Numbered from the stretch's first letter, positions 12,344-21,153 are shown. The stretch is 64,000 nt of DNA from JBMONI01 sp049324575 (GCA_049324575.1 JBMONI010000012.1:1-64000), one strand, 5' to 3'. Notes: generated from the letters alone by a model not told the origin. Program-made: numbers and translations.

Positions 12344-13747
12344 TCAGATCCCCGTCTGGACACGGTAGGCCAGCTTGACCTCTCCGTCCTTCGGGACCGT
12401 AACCTTGAACCGGAGCATGAACGCGCTCGTTTTCTCGTACGGATGACTGTTCGAAAGGATCTTCCAGTTCCCGCCCACCGGCTCGACCACATCGACCGTG
12501 ACCGCTTCGGCCTTGTGATTACGGACCGCAACCTCCCATTCGGATTCATAGAGGCGGGTCGTCAGCTGTTTGAAATCGGTCTGGCGGCGCTCGGCCGTAA
12601 TATCGAACGCGTCCCCGGCCTTGATCTCGACCTCTTCGTCCTTGGGCGTGTGTTCGATCCGGTCTTCGCCCGCGAACTGAAGGCTCCCCGCATCGTCGGC
12701 TTTGTAGATCCTCACGACGCCCGCCGGAAGCGGCATGCCGAGCCGGCCCGCCGCGGAATTCTTGAATTTAAAGAACACCTGGACCGGCTGCTTCTGTTTC
12801 TCCCCTCCCATGCCGTAGGTCCAGATACCCCGCGCGCCTTCGATCCGGTATTCCTTTTCGATCGGGACCCCCGCCGCTTCGAGAAGGCTGATCTGTTTGG
12901 TCTGATGATCTTTGATCGTGGTCGGCCGCTGGAGGTCATAGAGGTGATATTCGAAAAAAGCTTTTTCCACAAACGCCGGTTCGGCCTTGGCCATCGCGAC
13001 CATTCGCATGCCTCCGTCCATAAATTCCGGCTGGGCGCGGTTCACATCGCCTGCCACCAGTTTCAGCTTGGCGTTCTCATAAGCAGTTCCGCTTTGATTG
13101 TCCAAAGTCACCCACCCGGAAAGATCGGCGGACTTGTCGGCCGTGTCCAAAGTCAGCACATAGTCCGCGCTCCAGCGGATATTCTGCGTCAAATAGGAGA
13201 CCTCGATCTCCTGCGCCGCGCTCGTGCCGCTCCGGTAAAGCCAGGTCAGCGTGGGCTTGGCGATCAGGTTTTCGGGGATCTCCGGAAGGACCTTGGTCCC
13301 GGGATGGCCAAGAAAGATCTCGCTTCCGATGCGGTAGATCTGCCCCTCGTTGTTGCTGAGCAGGGTCGCCGCGACCTCCTCTTTGCGGTCCTGGTATTCG
13401 TTCCAGGTCACGATCTTGATGTCCTTGCCGACATACTTGTCGAGCAATTTCCGTTCGTTCATGAGATCGTACTCGTAATTCTGCTCGAGAACCGAAAAAT
13501 CCTCCGGCCGGCCGAGCGAACGGGCGTGAACCGTCGCGGGCATGATGAAGGCCGCGACATCAGCAAAGCGCAGCTCGCCTTCCCCTTCGGGAAGCGTGAA
13601 AGTCCGGACGTCCTTCACAAGGCCGAGATTGTTGTTATAGACGGTGACCTCGATATCCTTCCGGTCGTTAGCGCTCGTCTTGACGGCTTCGGCGGAGCAG
13701 GACGCGTGCACGGCGAGGAAAAAGGCGAGAAAAGCGATCTTTTTCAT
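12344..13747 (-). CDS. Exported DUF4139-domain protein
   Basis: This 467-aa protein has an N-terminal signal (MKKIAFLAFFLAVHASCSAEA). The body is beta-rich: IEVTVYNNNLGLVKDVRTFTLPEGEGELRFADVAAFIMPATV is the typical first part of DUF4139 proteins. WLYRSGTSAAQEIEVSYLTQNIRWSADYVL and RLGMPLPAGVVRIYKAD come from its core, and the end has LRFKVTVPKDGEVKLAYRV. It is probably a periplasmic or cell-surface protein; its role is unknown. GGGGGGT upstream of the ATG gives the ribosome site. Confidence 0.88.
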   Translation of the reverse strand: MKKIAFLAFFLAVHASCSAEAVKTSANDRKDIEVTVYNNNLGLVKDVRTFTLPEGEGELRFADVAAFIMPATVHARSLGRPEDFSVLEQNYEYDLMNERKLLDKYVGKDIKIVTWNEYQDRKEEVAATLLSNNEGQIYRIGSEIFLGHPGTKVLPEIPENLIAKPTLTWLYRSGTSAAQEIEVSYLTQNIRWSADYVLTLDTADKSADLSGWVTLDNQSGTAYENAKLKLVAGDVNRAQPEFMDGGMRMVAMAKAEPAFVEKAFFEYHLYDLQRPTTIKDHQTKQISLLEAAGVPIEKEYRIEGARGIWTYGMGGEKQKQPVQVFFKFKNSAAGRLGMPLPAGVVRIYKADDAGSLQFAGEDRIEHTPKDEEVEIKAGDAFDITAERRQTDFKQLTTRLYESEWEVAVRNHKAEAVTVDVVEPVGGNWKILSNSHPYEKTSAFMLRFKVTVPKDGEVKLAYRVQTGI

Positions 13748-13759
13748 AACGACCCCCCG

Positions 13760-13860
13760 GGGTGAACATCAAGAATTGAGAATTGAGAATTGAGAATTGA
13801 AAGTTAAAAATTGAAGGCCGGCAATTAAGGAATAAAGCCCATGGTTTTGACTCTTAATCT
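13760..13860. repeat. AT-rich inverted-repeat spacer C with GAGAATT units
   Basis: Three GAGAATT units (within 13768-13800) and AAAGTTAAAAATTGAA on the left face TTCACTTTTTAATTTTTAGG on the right. The right part overlaps the 3' end of the gltA-like gene. Confidence 0.6.
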
Positions 13861-15282
13861 TCACTTTTTAATTTTTAGGTTTTTTATGTACGCGTCGATC
13901 GAATGCGCGGCCTGTTTGCCGTCCCCCATGGCGAGGATCACGGTCGCGTTCCCGCGGACAATATCCCCGCCGGCAAAAACTCCGGGGATCGAGGTCATTT
14001 TGTTTTCGTCGACCTGGATATTCCCGGACCGCGTCAGCGCGAGCTCCGGACAGGTCGAAGTCAAAAGAGGATTGGCGCGCGTGCCGACCGCGACGATCAC
14101 CAGTTCGGCCGGAAGTTCGAAAGCGCTTCCCGGAACGGGAACGGGTTTGCGCCGTCCCGAAGCGTCCGGCTCTCCGAGCTCCATTTTTTCGAGGCGCACC
14201 GCGCGGACCCATCCTTTTTCATCGCCCAGGATCTCGAGCGGGCTCACGAGGAACATGAATTCGATCCCTTCTTCTTCGGCGTGTTTGACCTCTTCGGCCC
14301 GGGCCGGCATCTCGTCGCGCCCCCGCCGGTACGCGAGGATCGCGCGCTCGGCCCCCATTCTTTTCGCCGTGCGGACCCCGTCCATCGCGGTGTTCCCGCC
14401 GCCGAAGATGACCGCCGTCGAACCGCGCACCACCGGTGTCCGGCTATCCTCGCGGTAAGCCCCCATGAGATTGATGCGCGTCAAATACTCGTTCGCCGAA
14501 TAAACGCCTTTGAGATTTTCGCCGGGGATGTGGAGGAAGATCGGAAGTCCGGCGCCGTTGGCAAGAAAACAGGCGTCGTATTCTTTCATGATCTGGGGAA
14601 CCGTAACCGTTTTCCCGACAACCACATTGCATTCGATCCGCACGCCGAGCGCTTTCAGATTCTCGACCTCGCGGTCTACAATGCGGTTCGGAAGGCGGAA
14701 TTCCGGGATCCCGTAGCGAAGCACGCCGCCCGGCGCATGAAGGGCCTCCAGCAAATGGACCTCGTGCCCGAGTTTCGCCAGCTCGCCGGCCGCCGTCAAC
14801 CCGCCCGGGCCGGAACCCACCACGGCGACTTTGAATCCCGTTTTCTTGACGTCCATTTCGAGCCTGAAGCCTCGCTCCGCGGCCCAATCGGCCACAAAAC
14901 GCTCGAGCCACCCGATCGCCACCGGATCTCCCTTGTTCTTGCGCACGCACTTGGATTCGCATTGTTTTTCCTGCGGGCAAACACGGCCGGTCGTCGCCGG
15001 AAGGGCGTTATCCTCAAAAAGGACACGGGCCGCATCCTCAAAATGCCCGAGCGCGACCTCGCAAAGGAAGTCGGGAATGCGGATATTGACCGGGCAGCCT
15101 TCCATACAAGCGCGGTTCTTGCACTCGAGACACCGCTGGGCCTCCGTCACGGCCGCCATTTCCTCAAGGCCGAGGTTCACTTCGGTGAAATTCTTCGAGC
15201 GCGCGCGGGAATCCTGCTCGCGCATCTTCTGGCGGGCGATCGTCATCCGTTCTTTGGGAGAAAGGGGGTTTTTAGGAGACAT
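13861..15282 (-). CDS. gltA: NADPH-dependent glutamate synthase small-subunit-like flavoprotein (NfnB/SudA type)
   Basis: This 473-aa protein is a GltD-like oxidoreductase. The N-terminal domain binds Fe-S clusters (LECKNRACMEGCPVNIRIPDF and CPQEKQCESKCVRKNKGDPVAIG). Then come an FAD-binding GxGxxG (VVGSGPGGLTAAGELAKLGHEV), an NADP fold (VIFGGGNTAMDGVRTAKRMGA) and a final GGDIVRGNATVILAMGDGKQAA. With the adjacent FAD/NAD-binding protein it fits the NfnAB / sulfide dehydrogenase SudAB pair, which in several anaerobes bifurcates electrons between NADH, ferredoxin and NADP. A role as glutamate synthase small subunit with the distant GltB2 is the alternative. Confidence 0.9.
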   Translation of the reverse strand: MSPKNPLSPKERMTIARQKMREQDSRARSKNFTEVNLGLEEMAAVTEAQRCLECKNRACMEGCPVNIRIPDFLCEVALGHFEDAARVLFEDNALPATTGRVCPQEKQCESKCVRKNKGDPVAIGWLERFVADWAAERGFRLEMDVKKTGFKVAVVGSGPGGLTAAGELAKLGHEVHLLEALHAPGGVLRYGIPEFRLPNRIVDREVENLKALGVRIECNVVVGKTVTVPQIMKEYDACFLANGAGLPIFLHIPGENLKGVYSANEYLTRINLMGAYREDSRTPVVRGSTAVIFGGGNTAMDGVRTAKRMGAERAILAYRRGRDEMPARAEEVKHAEEEGIEFMFLVSPLEILGDEKGWVRAVRLEKMELGEPDASGRRKPVPVPGSAFELPAELVIVAVGTRANPLLTSTCPELALTRSGNIQVDENKMTSIPGVFAGGDIVRGNATVILAMGDGKQAAHSIDAYIKNLKIKK

Positions 15283-15289
15283 AAGAAAA

Positions 15290-15400
15290 CCTAATGAATG
15301 ATTGATAATTTAAAATTAAGAGGTAAAAGAACTCAAAATAAAGCGTACTCTTCAGCGGCCCATCTCCATTTTTGATTATTAATTTTAAATTCTTAATTTT
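15290..15400. repeat. AT-rich inverted-repeat spacer D
   Basis: GATAATTTAAAATTAAGAGG on the left and TATTAATTTTAAATTCTTAATTT on the right are complementary over about 18 bases. A GC-richer centre (cagcggccc) lies between. It separates the two Nfn-like genes. Confidence 0.6.
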
Positions 15401-16217
15401 TCGTCGCTTCCCTGAGTCGGCATTCGTGCTCCGTGTAAGTCCGCAGCCGGTTCGCGAGTTCCTTGAAATCCACGGCATGGCCGTCGAACTCCGGCCCGTC
15501 GACGCAGGCAAAGCGCGTCTCTCCTCCGACCGTGACCCGGCAGCCGCCGCACATGCCGGTCCCGTCGACCATGATCGGATTGAGGCTTACGACCGTCTTG
15601 ATCTTGTAAGGGCGTGTTTTTTCCGCGACGGCGGACATCATGGGAAGCGGCCCGACCGCGAAAACCACATCGGGCCTTCTTTTTTCATCGCGAAGCAGAA
15701 GTTCAAGGGCGTCGGTCACAAGCCCTTTGACGCCCGCCGATCCGTCATCCGTGGCGATCACAACTTCCTCGGAAAAACGCGCCAGCTCGTCCTTCAGGAT
15801 GACCAGCGAAACCGTCCGTCCCCCGATGATGGTCGTCACGCGGTTCCCCGCTTCCGCCAGCGCCTTGGCGAGAGGAAAAAGGACCGCCGTTCCCACCCCG
15901 CCTCCGATACAAACCGCTTTTCCCCATCGTTCGATCTCGGTCTCGCGTCCGAGCGGCCCCGCCACGTCAAGAAGCGCTCCGCCGGCCGCCACGGAGGTGA
16001 TCGCTTGCGTCGAGGCGCCGATCGCCTGGATAATGAGCGTGAGGGTCCCTTTCGCCGGATCGGCATCGGCGATCGTCAGCGGAATGCGTTCGGCATCTTC
16101 CCGGTCACGGACCATGACGAATTGGCCGGGCTTGCGGGCCGCGGCGATCCGCGGAGCCCGAACGACCATGCGGTGGACTTGGGGGGCGATCACCGTATTT
16201 TCGAGAACTTCGAACAT
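15393..16217 (-). CDS. Ferredoxin-NADP reductase-like subunit (NfnA/SudB type)
   Basis: This 274-aa protein has an FAD domain (RKPGQFVMVRDREDAERIPLTIADAD), a nucleotide domain (CIGGGVGTAVLFPLAKALAEAGNRV) and a C-terminal 2Fe-2S region (DGTGMCGGCRVTVGGETRFACVDGPEFDGHAVDF). In related NfnA/dihydroorotate-dehydrogenase electron-transfer subunits the cluster is held by three Cys and an Asp, and the three Cys are visible here. It works with the next gene as the NAD(H)-binding subunit. GAAAGGAT upstream of the ATG gives the start. Confidence 0.9.
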   Translation of the reverse strand: MFEVLENTVIAPQVHRMVVRAPRIAAARKPGQFVMVRDREDAERIPLTIADADPAKGTLTLIIQAIGASTQAITSVAAGGALLDVAGPLGRETEIERWGKAVCIGGGVGTAVLFPLAKALAEAGNRVTTIIGGRTVSLVILKDELARFSEEVVIATDDGSAGVKGLVTDALELLLRDEKRRPDVVFAVGPLPMMSAVAEKTRPYKIKTVVSLNPIMVDGTGMCGGCRVTVGGETRFACVDGPEFDGHAVDFKELANRLRTYTEHECRLREATKN

Positions 16218-16249
16218 ATCGATCCTTTCGGCAAAAACCGGAATATTAA

Positions 16250-16295
16250 AACAGGCAAGAAGACCGGCTATTTTCCTCTAGTCCTCTTGCCTGTT
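16250..16295 (-). terminator. Rho-independent terminator
   Basis: AACAGGCAAGAAGAC (16250-16264) pairs with GTCCTCTTGCCTGTT (16281-16295) with one mismatch. On the minus strand it ends in TTTTAATATT. It terminates the Met/Cys-rich protein gene ending at 16311 and separates it from the Nfn-like pair. Confidence 0.8.
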
Positions 16296-16310
16296 CCCGA
16301 ACAAATTCCG

Positions 16311-16943
16311 TTAGAAATTTTCCGCGGGTTCTTCGGGCGCCAAAGGAGCGGCGGGCAAGATCTTTTCCGCGGCAGGCTGGGCCGCCCCAGGAGCCTCGGG
16401 AGCCGCTGGACCGCCCATTTTTTTCATGCGCCACTGGCACATCGGACAATCGGTTTTCATCTTTTCAATCATCGCTGCAAGTTGCTCTTTCCCCGCCAGG
16501 TCGACTTCGTTGATCAGGGTAAGATCCGGGCCGTATTTCTGGAGCTTCCCGCCCTGCAGGAGGATCACTCCGCCGTCGCCGGCCGGCACCATTTCAGTCG
16601 TCATCATCCATTTCATTTTCATATGGCACATCGGACACATATCACCGGCCATGTCCTCGTGCGGGCCTTTTCCGTCCCTGGCCTTTTTCGCCTTCCACGC
16701 ATCTCTCATTCCCCGTTGCGGAGGCAGCCCCGGCATATCCGGAGGAAGCATGGAAGGAATCGGACCCATTCCCGGCATGGACGGAACGGGAGCCGGTTCG
16801 GCCGGTTCGGCCGGCGGAGTTTCATCAGCCGCGGAAAGTGCCGCCACAGGTTCTTCGGTCGCCTCCTCGGCAAAAACAGCCGGCGAGAGAAAAAGAACGG
16901 TCCCTGCCAGGACCAGGATCATCCAAACCGCTTTTATTCGCAT
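16311..16943 (-). CDS. Exported Met/Cys-rich protein with CxxC pairs
   Basis: This 210-aa protein has a signal peptide (MRIKAVWMILVLAGTVLFLSPAVFA) and a Pro/Met-rich linker. The core contains two near-identical metal-site-like motifs: MCPMCHMKMKWMM and DCPMCQWRMKKM. An Ala/Pro/Glu-rich tail follows. The CPMC pairs with flanking His/Met suggest binding of a soft metal such as copper, or a thiol redox role. I recognise no family. AAAAGGAG before ATG 16943 sets the start. It lies downstream of the ACT protein gene and has its own terminator. Confidence 0.65.
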   Translation of the reverse strand: MRIKAVWMILVLAGTVLFLSPAVFAEEATEEPVAALSAADETPPAEPAEPAPVPSMPGMGPIPSMLPPDMPGLPPQRGMRDAWKAKKARDGKGPHEDMAGDMCPMCHMKMKWMMTTEMVPAGDGGVILLQGGKLQKYGPDLTLINEVDLAGKEQLAAMIEKMKTDCPMCQWRMKKMGGPAAPEAPGAAQPAAEKILPAAPLAPEEPAENF

Positions 16944-16994
16944 TTTTTTCTCCTTTTCTGATGATGAACAGCCCACGATCGGTCAAAAACGATC

Positions 16995-17378
16995 TTAAAC
17001 CAGCCGCGCCGCCTTCGCGTTCTTGTTCGTCCGGACAAGCACCGACGCCCGTTTGCCGCGCGTGGTCGCCGCGAGACAGGCGATGTTCACGCCGGCCCGC
17101 GCCAGTTTTTTCGCAACGCGGTCAAGCGCACCCACCTTGTGCCCCAGGTTGAGGACCAGGACCTCGCTTTCTTTCATCCCGGCCGCAACACCCCGAAGCG
17201 CCTTACGCGCTTTGGCATTGTGGCTGGTGACCATCTGAAAGCAGGCCTTCGAGCCCTCCGACCAAGCCGCGATGTGGAGAATATTGACACGCGCCCGTTT
17301 CAGGAGATCGGTGATCCTGCTGAGCTGGCCGACCTTGTTCGGCATCGTGAAATACAACTCTTTTGCTTTCTGTGCCAT
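16995..17378 (-). CDS. Tandem ACT-domain protein
   Basis: This 127-aa protein is two ACT-type modules. The first is KELYFTMPNKVGQLSRITDLLKRARVNILHIAAW and the second VLNLGHKVGALDRVAKKLARAGVNIACLAATT. ACT domains sense amino acids or small ligands. No catalytic domain is attached, as in several stand-alone ACT regulators. AAGGAGG nine bases before the ATG marks the start. A second stand-alone ACT protein is at 52496. Confidence 0.85.
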   Translation of the reverse strand: MAQKAKELYFTMPNKVGQLSRITDLLKRARVNILHIAAWSEGSKACFQMVTSHNAKARKALRGVAAGMKESEVLVLNLGHKVGALDRVAKKLARAGVNIACLAATTRGKRASVLVRTNKNAKAARLV

Positions 17379-17548
17379 GACCTTGGCCTCCTTGAAAGAG
17401 AGTTCAAAACACGACGGAAATACGGAACGGATCTCCGTTGAAAACAGGCTTATTTTACCTTATTTTAGAGCCGAACGCGCTGAGATTTTTCCGCGCGCGA
17501 AAGTTCGCCGGCCTTTCGATCCGAGGCCTCTAAAAACCCGGAGACTCT

Positions 17549-18175
17549 GTGCAGATTGAGATCCTAATCCATGCTTTTACGGTCGGCCTTTCCACCGGGC
17601 TTTTCTGCGTCAGCACCTGTCTGCCGTTCGTCGCTTCTTACATGACCGCCGCCGAAAGGACTTCCCGGGGGCATGCTGGGGCCCTTCTGCGCTTTCTCGG
17701 AGGCCGGTTCACCGGCTATCTGACCGTCGGCCTTGTTTTCGGCCTGGCCGGCGAGAAGATCGAAGCCCGCTGGTTCTCTCTCGCGAACGACGCCGCCCTG
17801 ATCCTTCTCTCGCTACTTTTGATCGCCTACCTCACCGGCCTGCTCCGGGAAAAAAGTCCCGCTTGTCCAGGATCGAACGGAAAATGGGCCGGCCGGCCTT
17901 TTCTCATGGGGCTCGGGATGGGACTCAATATCTGCCCCCCTTTTCTGATGTCGCTTTCATATGTGCTGACGCTTGAAAGCGTTCTCTTCAGCCTGTTCTA
18001 TTTCACCTGTTTCTTTGCGGCAAGTTCGCTTTATTTTCTTCCTTTCTTTTTCGCGGGCGGCCTGGCCCGTTTCCCCGAAGTCCGCACGGCGGCCCGGCTC
18101 AGCGGACTTCTGGCAGGATTTCTCTTTATTCTTTACGCGGTCTTTTCTATCATAAGGACCGCACAGGGAGGATGA
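17549..18175 (+). CDS. CcdA/DsbD-like thiol-redox membrane protein
   Basis: This 208-aa protein has about six membrane helices. Helix 1 holds C20 and C24 (GLFCVSTCLPF) and a later helix holds C129 in NICPPF. The arrangement resembles the transmembrane reductant transporters CcdA/DsbD (SafE/TauE-type fold), which carry electrons from cytosolic thioredoxin to the periplasm. The start is a GTG preceded by GGAG. The stop region contains GGAGGA, which serves as ribosome site for the next gene, so the two are coupled. It sits at the head of the AmmeMemoRadiSam cluster. Confidence 0.75.
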   Translation: MQIEILIHAFTVGLSTGLFCVSTCLPFVASYMTAAERTSRGHAGALLRFLGGRFTGYLTVGLVFGLAGEKIEARWFSLANDAALILLSLLLIAYLTGLLREKSPACPGSNGKWAGRPFLMGLGMGLNICPPFLMSLSYVLTLESVLFSLFYFTCFFAASSLYFLPFFFAGGLARFPEVRTAARLSGLLAGFLFILYAVFSIIRTAQGG

Positions 18176-18176
18176 C

Positions 18177-18488
18177 ATGATCGGCGGGAAATGGGTCAAG
18201 GAAACGGACCGCGTCGGCCAGTGGGTGCTCCTTTTCATCCTTTTGCTCTATGTGCTCTCCGGATACGGAATGACGAAAAGGATCCTGGACCCCGATCTTG
18301 CGCGCTGGCTTCATTTCCGTTTTTTGCCGATCCCCCTCTTTCTCTGTTTCCTCATTCACACGCTGATCCCCGTGAACAGCCAATTCCGGAAGTGGCGCCT
18401 CTTCGAAAGTGAGCGCGCCACGGATCTTTTTACCTATCTCCTTTTCGGGGCCGTCCTGGGCCTTTTTCTCTGGCTTTTTTTCGGATAA
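18177..18488 (+). CDS. Small b-type-cytochrome-like membrane protein
   Basis: This 103-aa protein has about three membrane helices. The middle one carries H46 and H61 (RWLHFRFLPIPLFLCFLIHTL), as heme ligands might be placed in DUF4405 or cytochrome b561-like proteins, although no clear family is seen. Its ATG is coupled to the CcdA-like gene. Together they suggest transmembrane electron transfer. Confidence 0.55.
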   Translation: MIGGKWVKETDRVGQWVLLFILLLYVLSGYGMTKRILDPDLARWLHFRFLPIPLFLCFLIHTLIPVNSQFRKWRLFESERATDLFTYLLFGAVLGLFLWLFFG

Positions 18489-18494
18489 CCTTTT

Positions 18495-19622
18495 ATGGCA
18501 AAATTTCTCCGTCTATCGCTCGCCCTTCTGCTCTTCCTCACGGTCGCAGGCTCCGCGGCCTTTTTCGTCTTGCGGCGCGAGCGCGTCCTGCAGGCCGAAA
18601 AAAGCTTCGAGAGAACGCCTCATGCGGCGCTTTATGGCGAGCCCCGGGCCGGCGGTCTCGTGGAATGCACGCTTTGCCCGAACCGGTGCGTACTGGATGA
18701 CGGCCAATACGGCCGCTGCCGGGCCCGCAAGAACATCGGCGGCAAATTGTTTTCGATGGTCTACGGAAAGATCGCGGCCGAGCACGTCGATCCGATCGAA
18801 AAAAAACCATTCTTCCACGTCCTGCCGGGAACCCGCGCCTATTCCATCGCGACCCCGGGATGCAATATGCGTTGTCTTTTCTGTCAGAATTGGGAGATCT
18901 CGCAGTCCTTTCCCGATACCGTCGCGACCGAGGAAATCTCTCCTGAAGAAGCCGTCGAACGGGCGGCAAGGAGCGGCGCTTCTTCCATCGCCTTCACCTA
19001 TTCCGAGCCCGTGATCGCTTACGAATACGTCCTGGAAACAGCCCGACTTGCGAAAGCGCGCGGCCTGAAAACCCTCATGGTCTCATCAGGCTATATCGAG
19101 GCCGAACCGCTGCGCGCGCTGCTCCCATTTATTGACGCTTACAAGGTCGACCTCAAAGCGTTCCGCCAGGAGTTTTACGACCGCCTGACCGGAGGCTCGC
19201 TCGCACCTGTGCTCGAGACTCTGAAAACGATCCGTCAAAGCGGGACCTGGCTTGAGATCGTCACGCTCCTCATCCCGGGACAGAATGATTCTGAGGAAGA
19301 GATCCGCGAACTTGCGCGCTGGATCTTCGAAAATCTCGGGCCCGACGTGCCGCTTCATTTCAGCCGTTTTCATCCCCAATTCAGGCTGAAGAACCTCCCG
19401 CCGACTCCGGTCGAGACCGTGAAACGCGCCCGGGAGATCGCGCTGGCGGAAGGCCTGCATTATGTTTATGTCGGGAATATTTCTTTTCCCGACGGCGAAA
19501 CGACCTTCTGCCCGGGCTCGAAAGAAAAAGCGATCGAACGGCTTTCTTATTTCGTCACCGCCAACCATTTGAAGGAAGGACAGTGCCCCGATGGAGAAAA
19601 GATCCCCGGTCTCTGGAAATGA
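18495..19622 (+). CDS. amrS: AmmeMemoRadiSam-system radical SAM enzyme
   Basis: This 375-aa enzyme is the radical SAM member of the AmmeMemoRadiSam system. The SAM-cluster motif is C123-x3-C127-x2-C130 (PGCNMRCLFCQNW). An N-terminal four-Cys region (C58, C61, C65, C75: CTLCPNRC...GRC) precedes it, as in this family. Residues 6-26 form a membrane helix followed by RRER, so the enzyme is probably anchored with its catalytic part in the cytoplasm. The gene starts 6 bases after the cytochrome-like gene and its last 32 bases overlap the MEMO-AMMECR1 gene. The reaction of the system is unknown. Confidence 0.92.
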   Translation: MAKFLRLSLALLLFLTVAGSAAFFVLRRERVLQAEKSFERTPHAALYGEPRAGGLVECTLCPNRCVLDDGQYGRCRARKNIGGKLFSMVYGKIAAEHVDPIEKKPFFHVLPGTRAYSIATPGCNMRCLFCQNWEISQSFPDTVATEEISPEEAVERAARSGASSIAFTYSEPVIAYEYVLETARLAKARGLKTLMVSSGYIEAEPLRALLPFIDAYKVDLKAFRQEFYDRLTGGSLAPVLETLKTIRQSGTWLEIVTLLIPGQNDSEEEIRELARWIFENLGPDVPLHFSRFHPQFRLKNLPPTPVETVKRAREIALAEGLHYVYVGNISFPDGETTFCPGSKEKAIERLSYFVTANHLKEGQCPDGEKIPGLWK

Positions 19623-21153
19623 CCTTCTCCCGTTACGATCGATCGCGGCGGGGCTTGCCTGCCTATTCGTCCTGGGATGTGGCCCGCATCCCGGAACGGC
19701 CGGCGATAGCGAAAAGCCGCTCCATGTGCGCGAACCGGCGGTCGCCGGTCAATTCTACCCGGGTTCGGAGAAAGAGCTGCGGGCCCTGGTAGGCGGCCTG
19801 CTGGAGAAAGCGCTCCCGCCGGCCCTGGACCTTCCCGTCCGTGCGTTGGTCGTTCCGCATGCCGGCTATATGTTCTCAGGCGCCGTGGCGGCCCATGCCT
19901 ACAAGGCGATCGAAGGAAAGGATTATGACACCGTGATCCTGATGGCGAGCAGCCACTTTGTCCCTTTCAGCGGGATCACGGTATACGGAAGCGGGGTTTT
20001 CCGCACACCGCTCGGGGATGTGCCCGTCGACGAAGCGCTCGCCCAAAAGATCATTGCTTCGAGCGACCGAATCGCCGATCGCCCGGACGCTTTTGCGCGC
20101 GATCACACGATCGAAACCCAGCTTCCGTTCCTGCAAACGGTGCTGAAAGATTTCAAGATCGTTCCGGTCCTTTTCGGCGGAGAGGATCCCGCTCTGATCG
20201 AGATCATGAAGAACGCGCTCCTCCCGAACCTGACGGAAAAAACCCTTCTGGTCGCAAGCACCGACCTGTCCCATTATCCTTCCGGGCTCGACGCGGCCCA
20301 GGCCGATAAGGTCTCTGTCGATGCGATCCTCACGGGAGACATCCTTAAACTTCGTGAAGCCGTAGCCTCCCTCGAAAAAAAGAATATCCCGAATGCCGTC
20401 ACGTTCATGTGCGGCATCCACGCCGTGATGACCACGATGGAGGTCCTGCACGGAAGGGAGCGCGGAACGATCGCGCTCCTGAAATATGCCAATTCGGCCG
20501 ACGTTTCGTGGGATAAAAACCGCGCGGTCGGCTATGCCGCGATCGCTTTTACCGGATCTCTGCCTGAAAAAAGGCCGGGAACCGCCGCGGCCGCCCCCGG
20601 GGCGGTTTACACCGAAAGCGAGAAAAAAGAGCTGCTCGGGATCGCAAGGAACACGGTCGAAAAACTTATCCGCGAAGGCAAAGCGCCGGAAGTCGCCTCG
20701 GCGGACCCGAAGCTCAACGAGCCCCGCGGCGTGTTCGTTACGATTAAAAAATCGGGCGAACTGCGGGGTTGTATCGGCCGTTTTGACGCAGGCGGAAAAC
20801 CGCTTTGCCAGATCGTGCGGACGATGGCCATCGCCGCGGCGACGGAGGATCCCCGTTTTCCCGCCGTCCGTCCGGACGAGCTCAGGGATCTTCATTACGA
20901 GATCTCGGTCTTGAGCCCCCTCGAAAAAATCCCTCATGCCGATGGCATCGTAGCAGGCGTTCACGGCGTCCAGATCCGCCAAGGATGGAAAGGCGGCGTA
21001 TTCCTTCCGCAGGTCGCAACCGAACAAGGCTGGGATCGGGATACTTTTCTTTCGATGCTTTGCGCACACAAGGCGGGACTCGCCCCCGACTGCTGGAAGG
21101 ATCCGCAAACCGAGTTAAGCGTTTTTACAGCGGAAGTTTTTTCCGAGGAATAG
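19591..21153 (+). CDS. MEMO-AMMECR1 fusion lipoprotein (AmmeMemoRadiSam A+B)
   Basis: This 520-aa protein joins two usually separate partners. Residues 45-335 are a MEMO domain (PAVAGQFYPGSEKEL, VVPHAGYMFSG, MASSHFVPFSG, STDLSHYPSG, FMCGIHAVMTTMEVL), with the His and Cys residues that form its metal site. About residues 345-515 are an AMMECR1 domain (RGVFVTIKKSGELRGCIGRF, RFPAVRPDEL). The N-terminus (LACLFVLGC, Cys30) looks like a lipoprotein signal, which would place the protein outside the cytoplasm. That conflicts with a cytoplasmic radical SAM partner, so the topology is open. Overlap with amrS implies coupled translation. Confidence 0.92.
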   Translation: MEKRSPVSGNDLLPLRSIAAGLACLFVLGCGPHPGTAGDSEKPLHVREPAVAGQFYPGSEKELRALVGGLLEKALPPALDLPVRALVVPHAGYMFSGAVAAHAYKAIEGKDYDTVILMASSHFVPFSGITVYGSGVFRTPLGDVPVDEALAQKIIASSDRIADRPDAFARDHTIETQLPFLQTVLKDFKIVPVLFGGEDPALIEIMKNALLPNLTEKTLLVASTDLSHYPSGLDAAQADKVSVDAILTGDILKLREAVASLEKKNIPNAVTFMCGIHAVMTTMEVLHGRERGTIALLKYANSADVSWDKNRAVGYAAIAFTGSLPEKRPGTAAAAPGAVYTESEKKELLGIARNTVEKLIREGKAPEVASADPKLNEPRGVFVTIKKSGELRGCIGRFDAGGKPLCQIVRTMAIAAATEDPRFPAVRPDELRDLHYEISVLSPLEKIPHADGIVAGVHGVQIRQGWKGGVFLPQVATEQGWDRDTFLSMLCAHKAGLAPDCWKDPQTELSVFTAEVFSEE

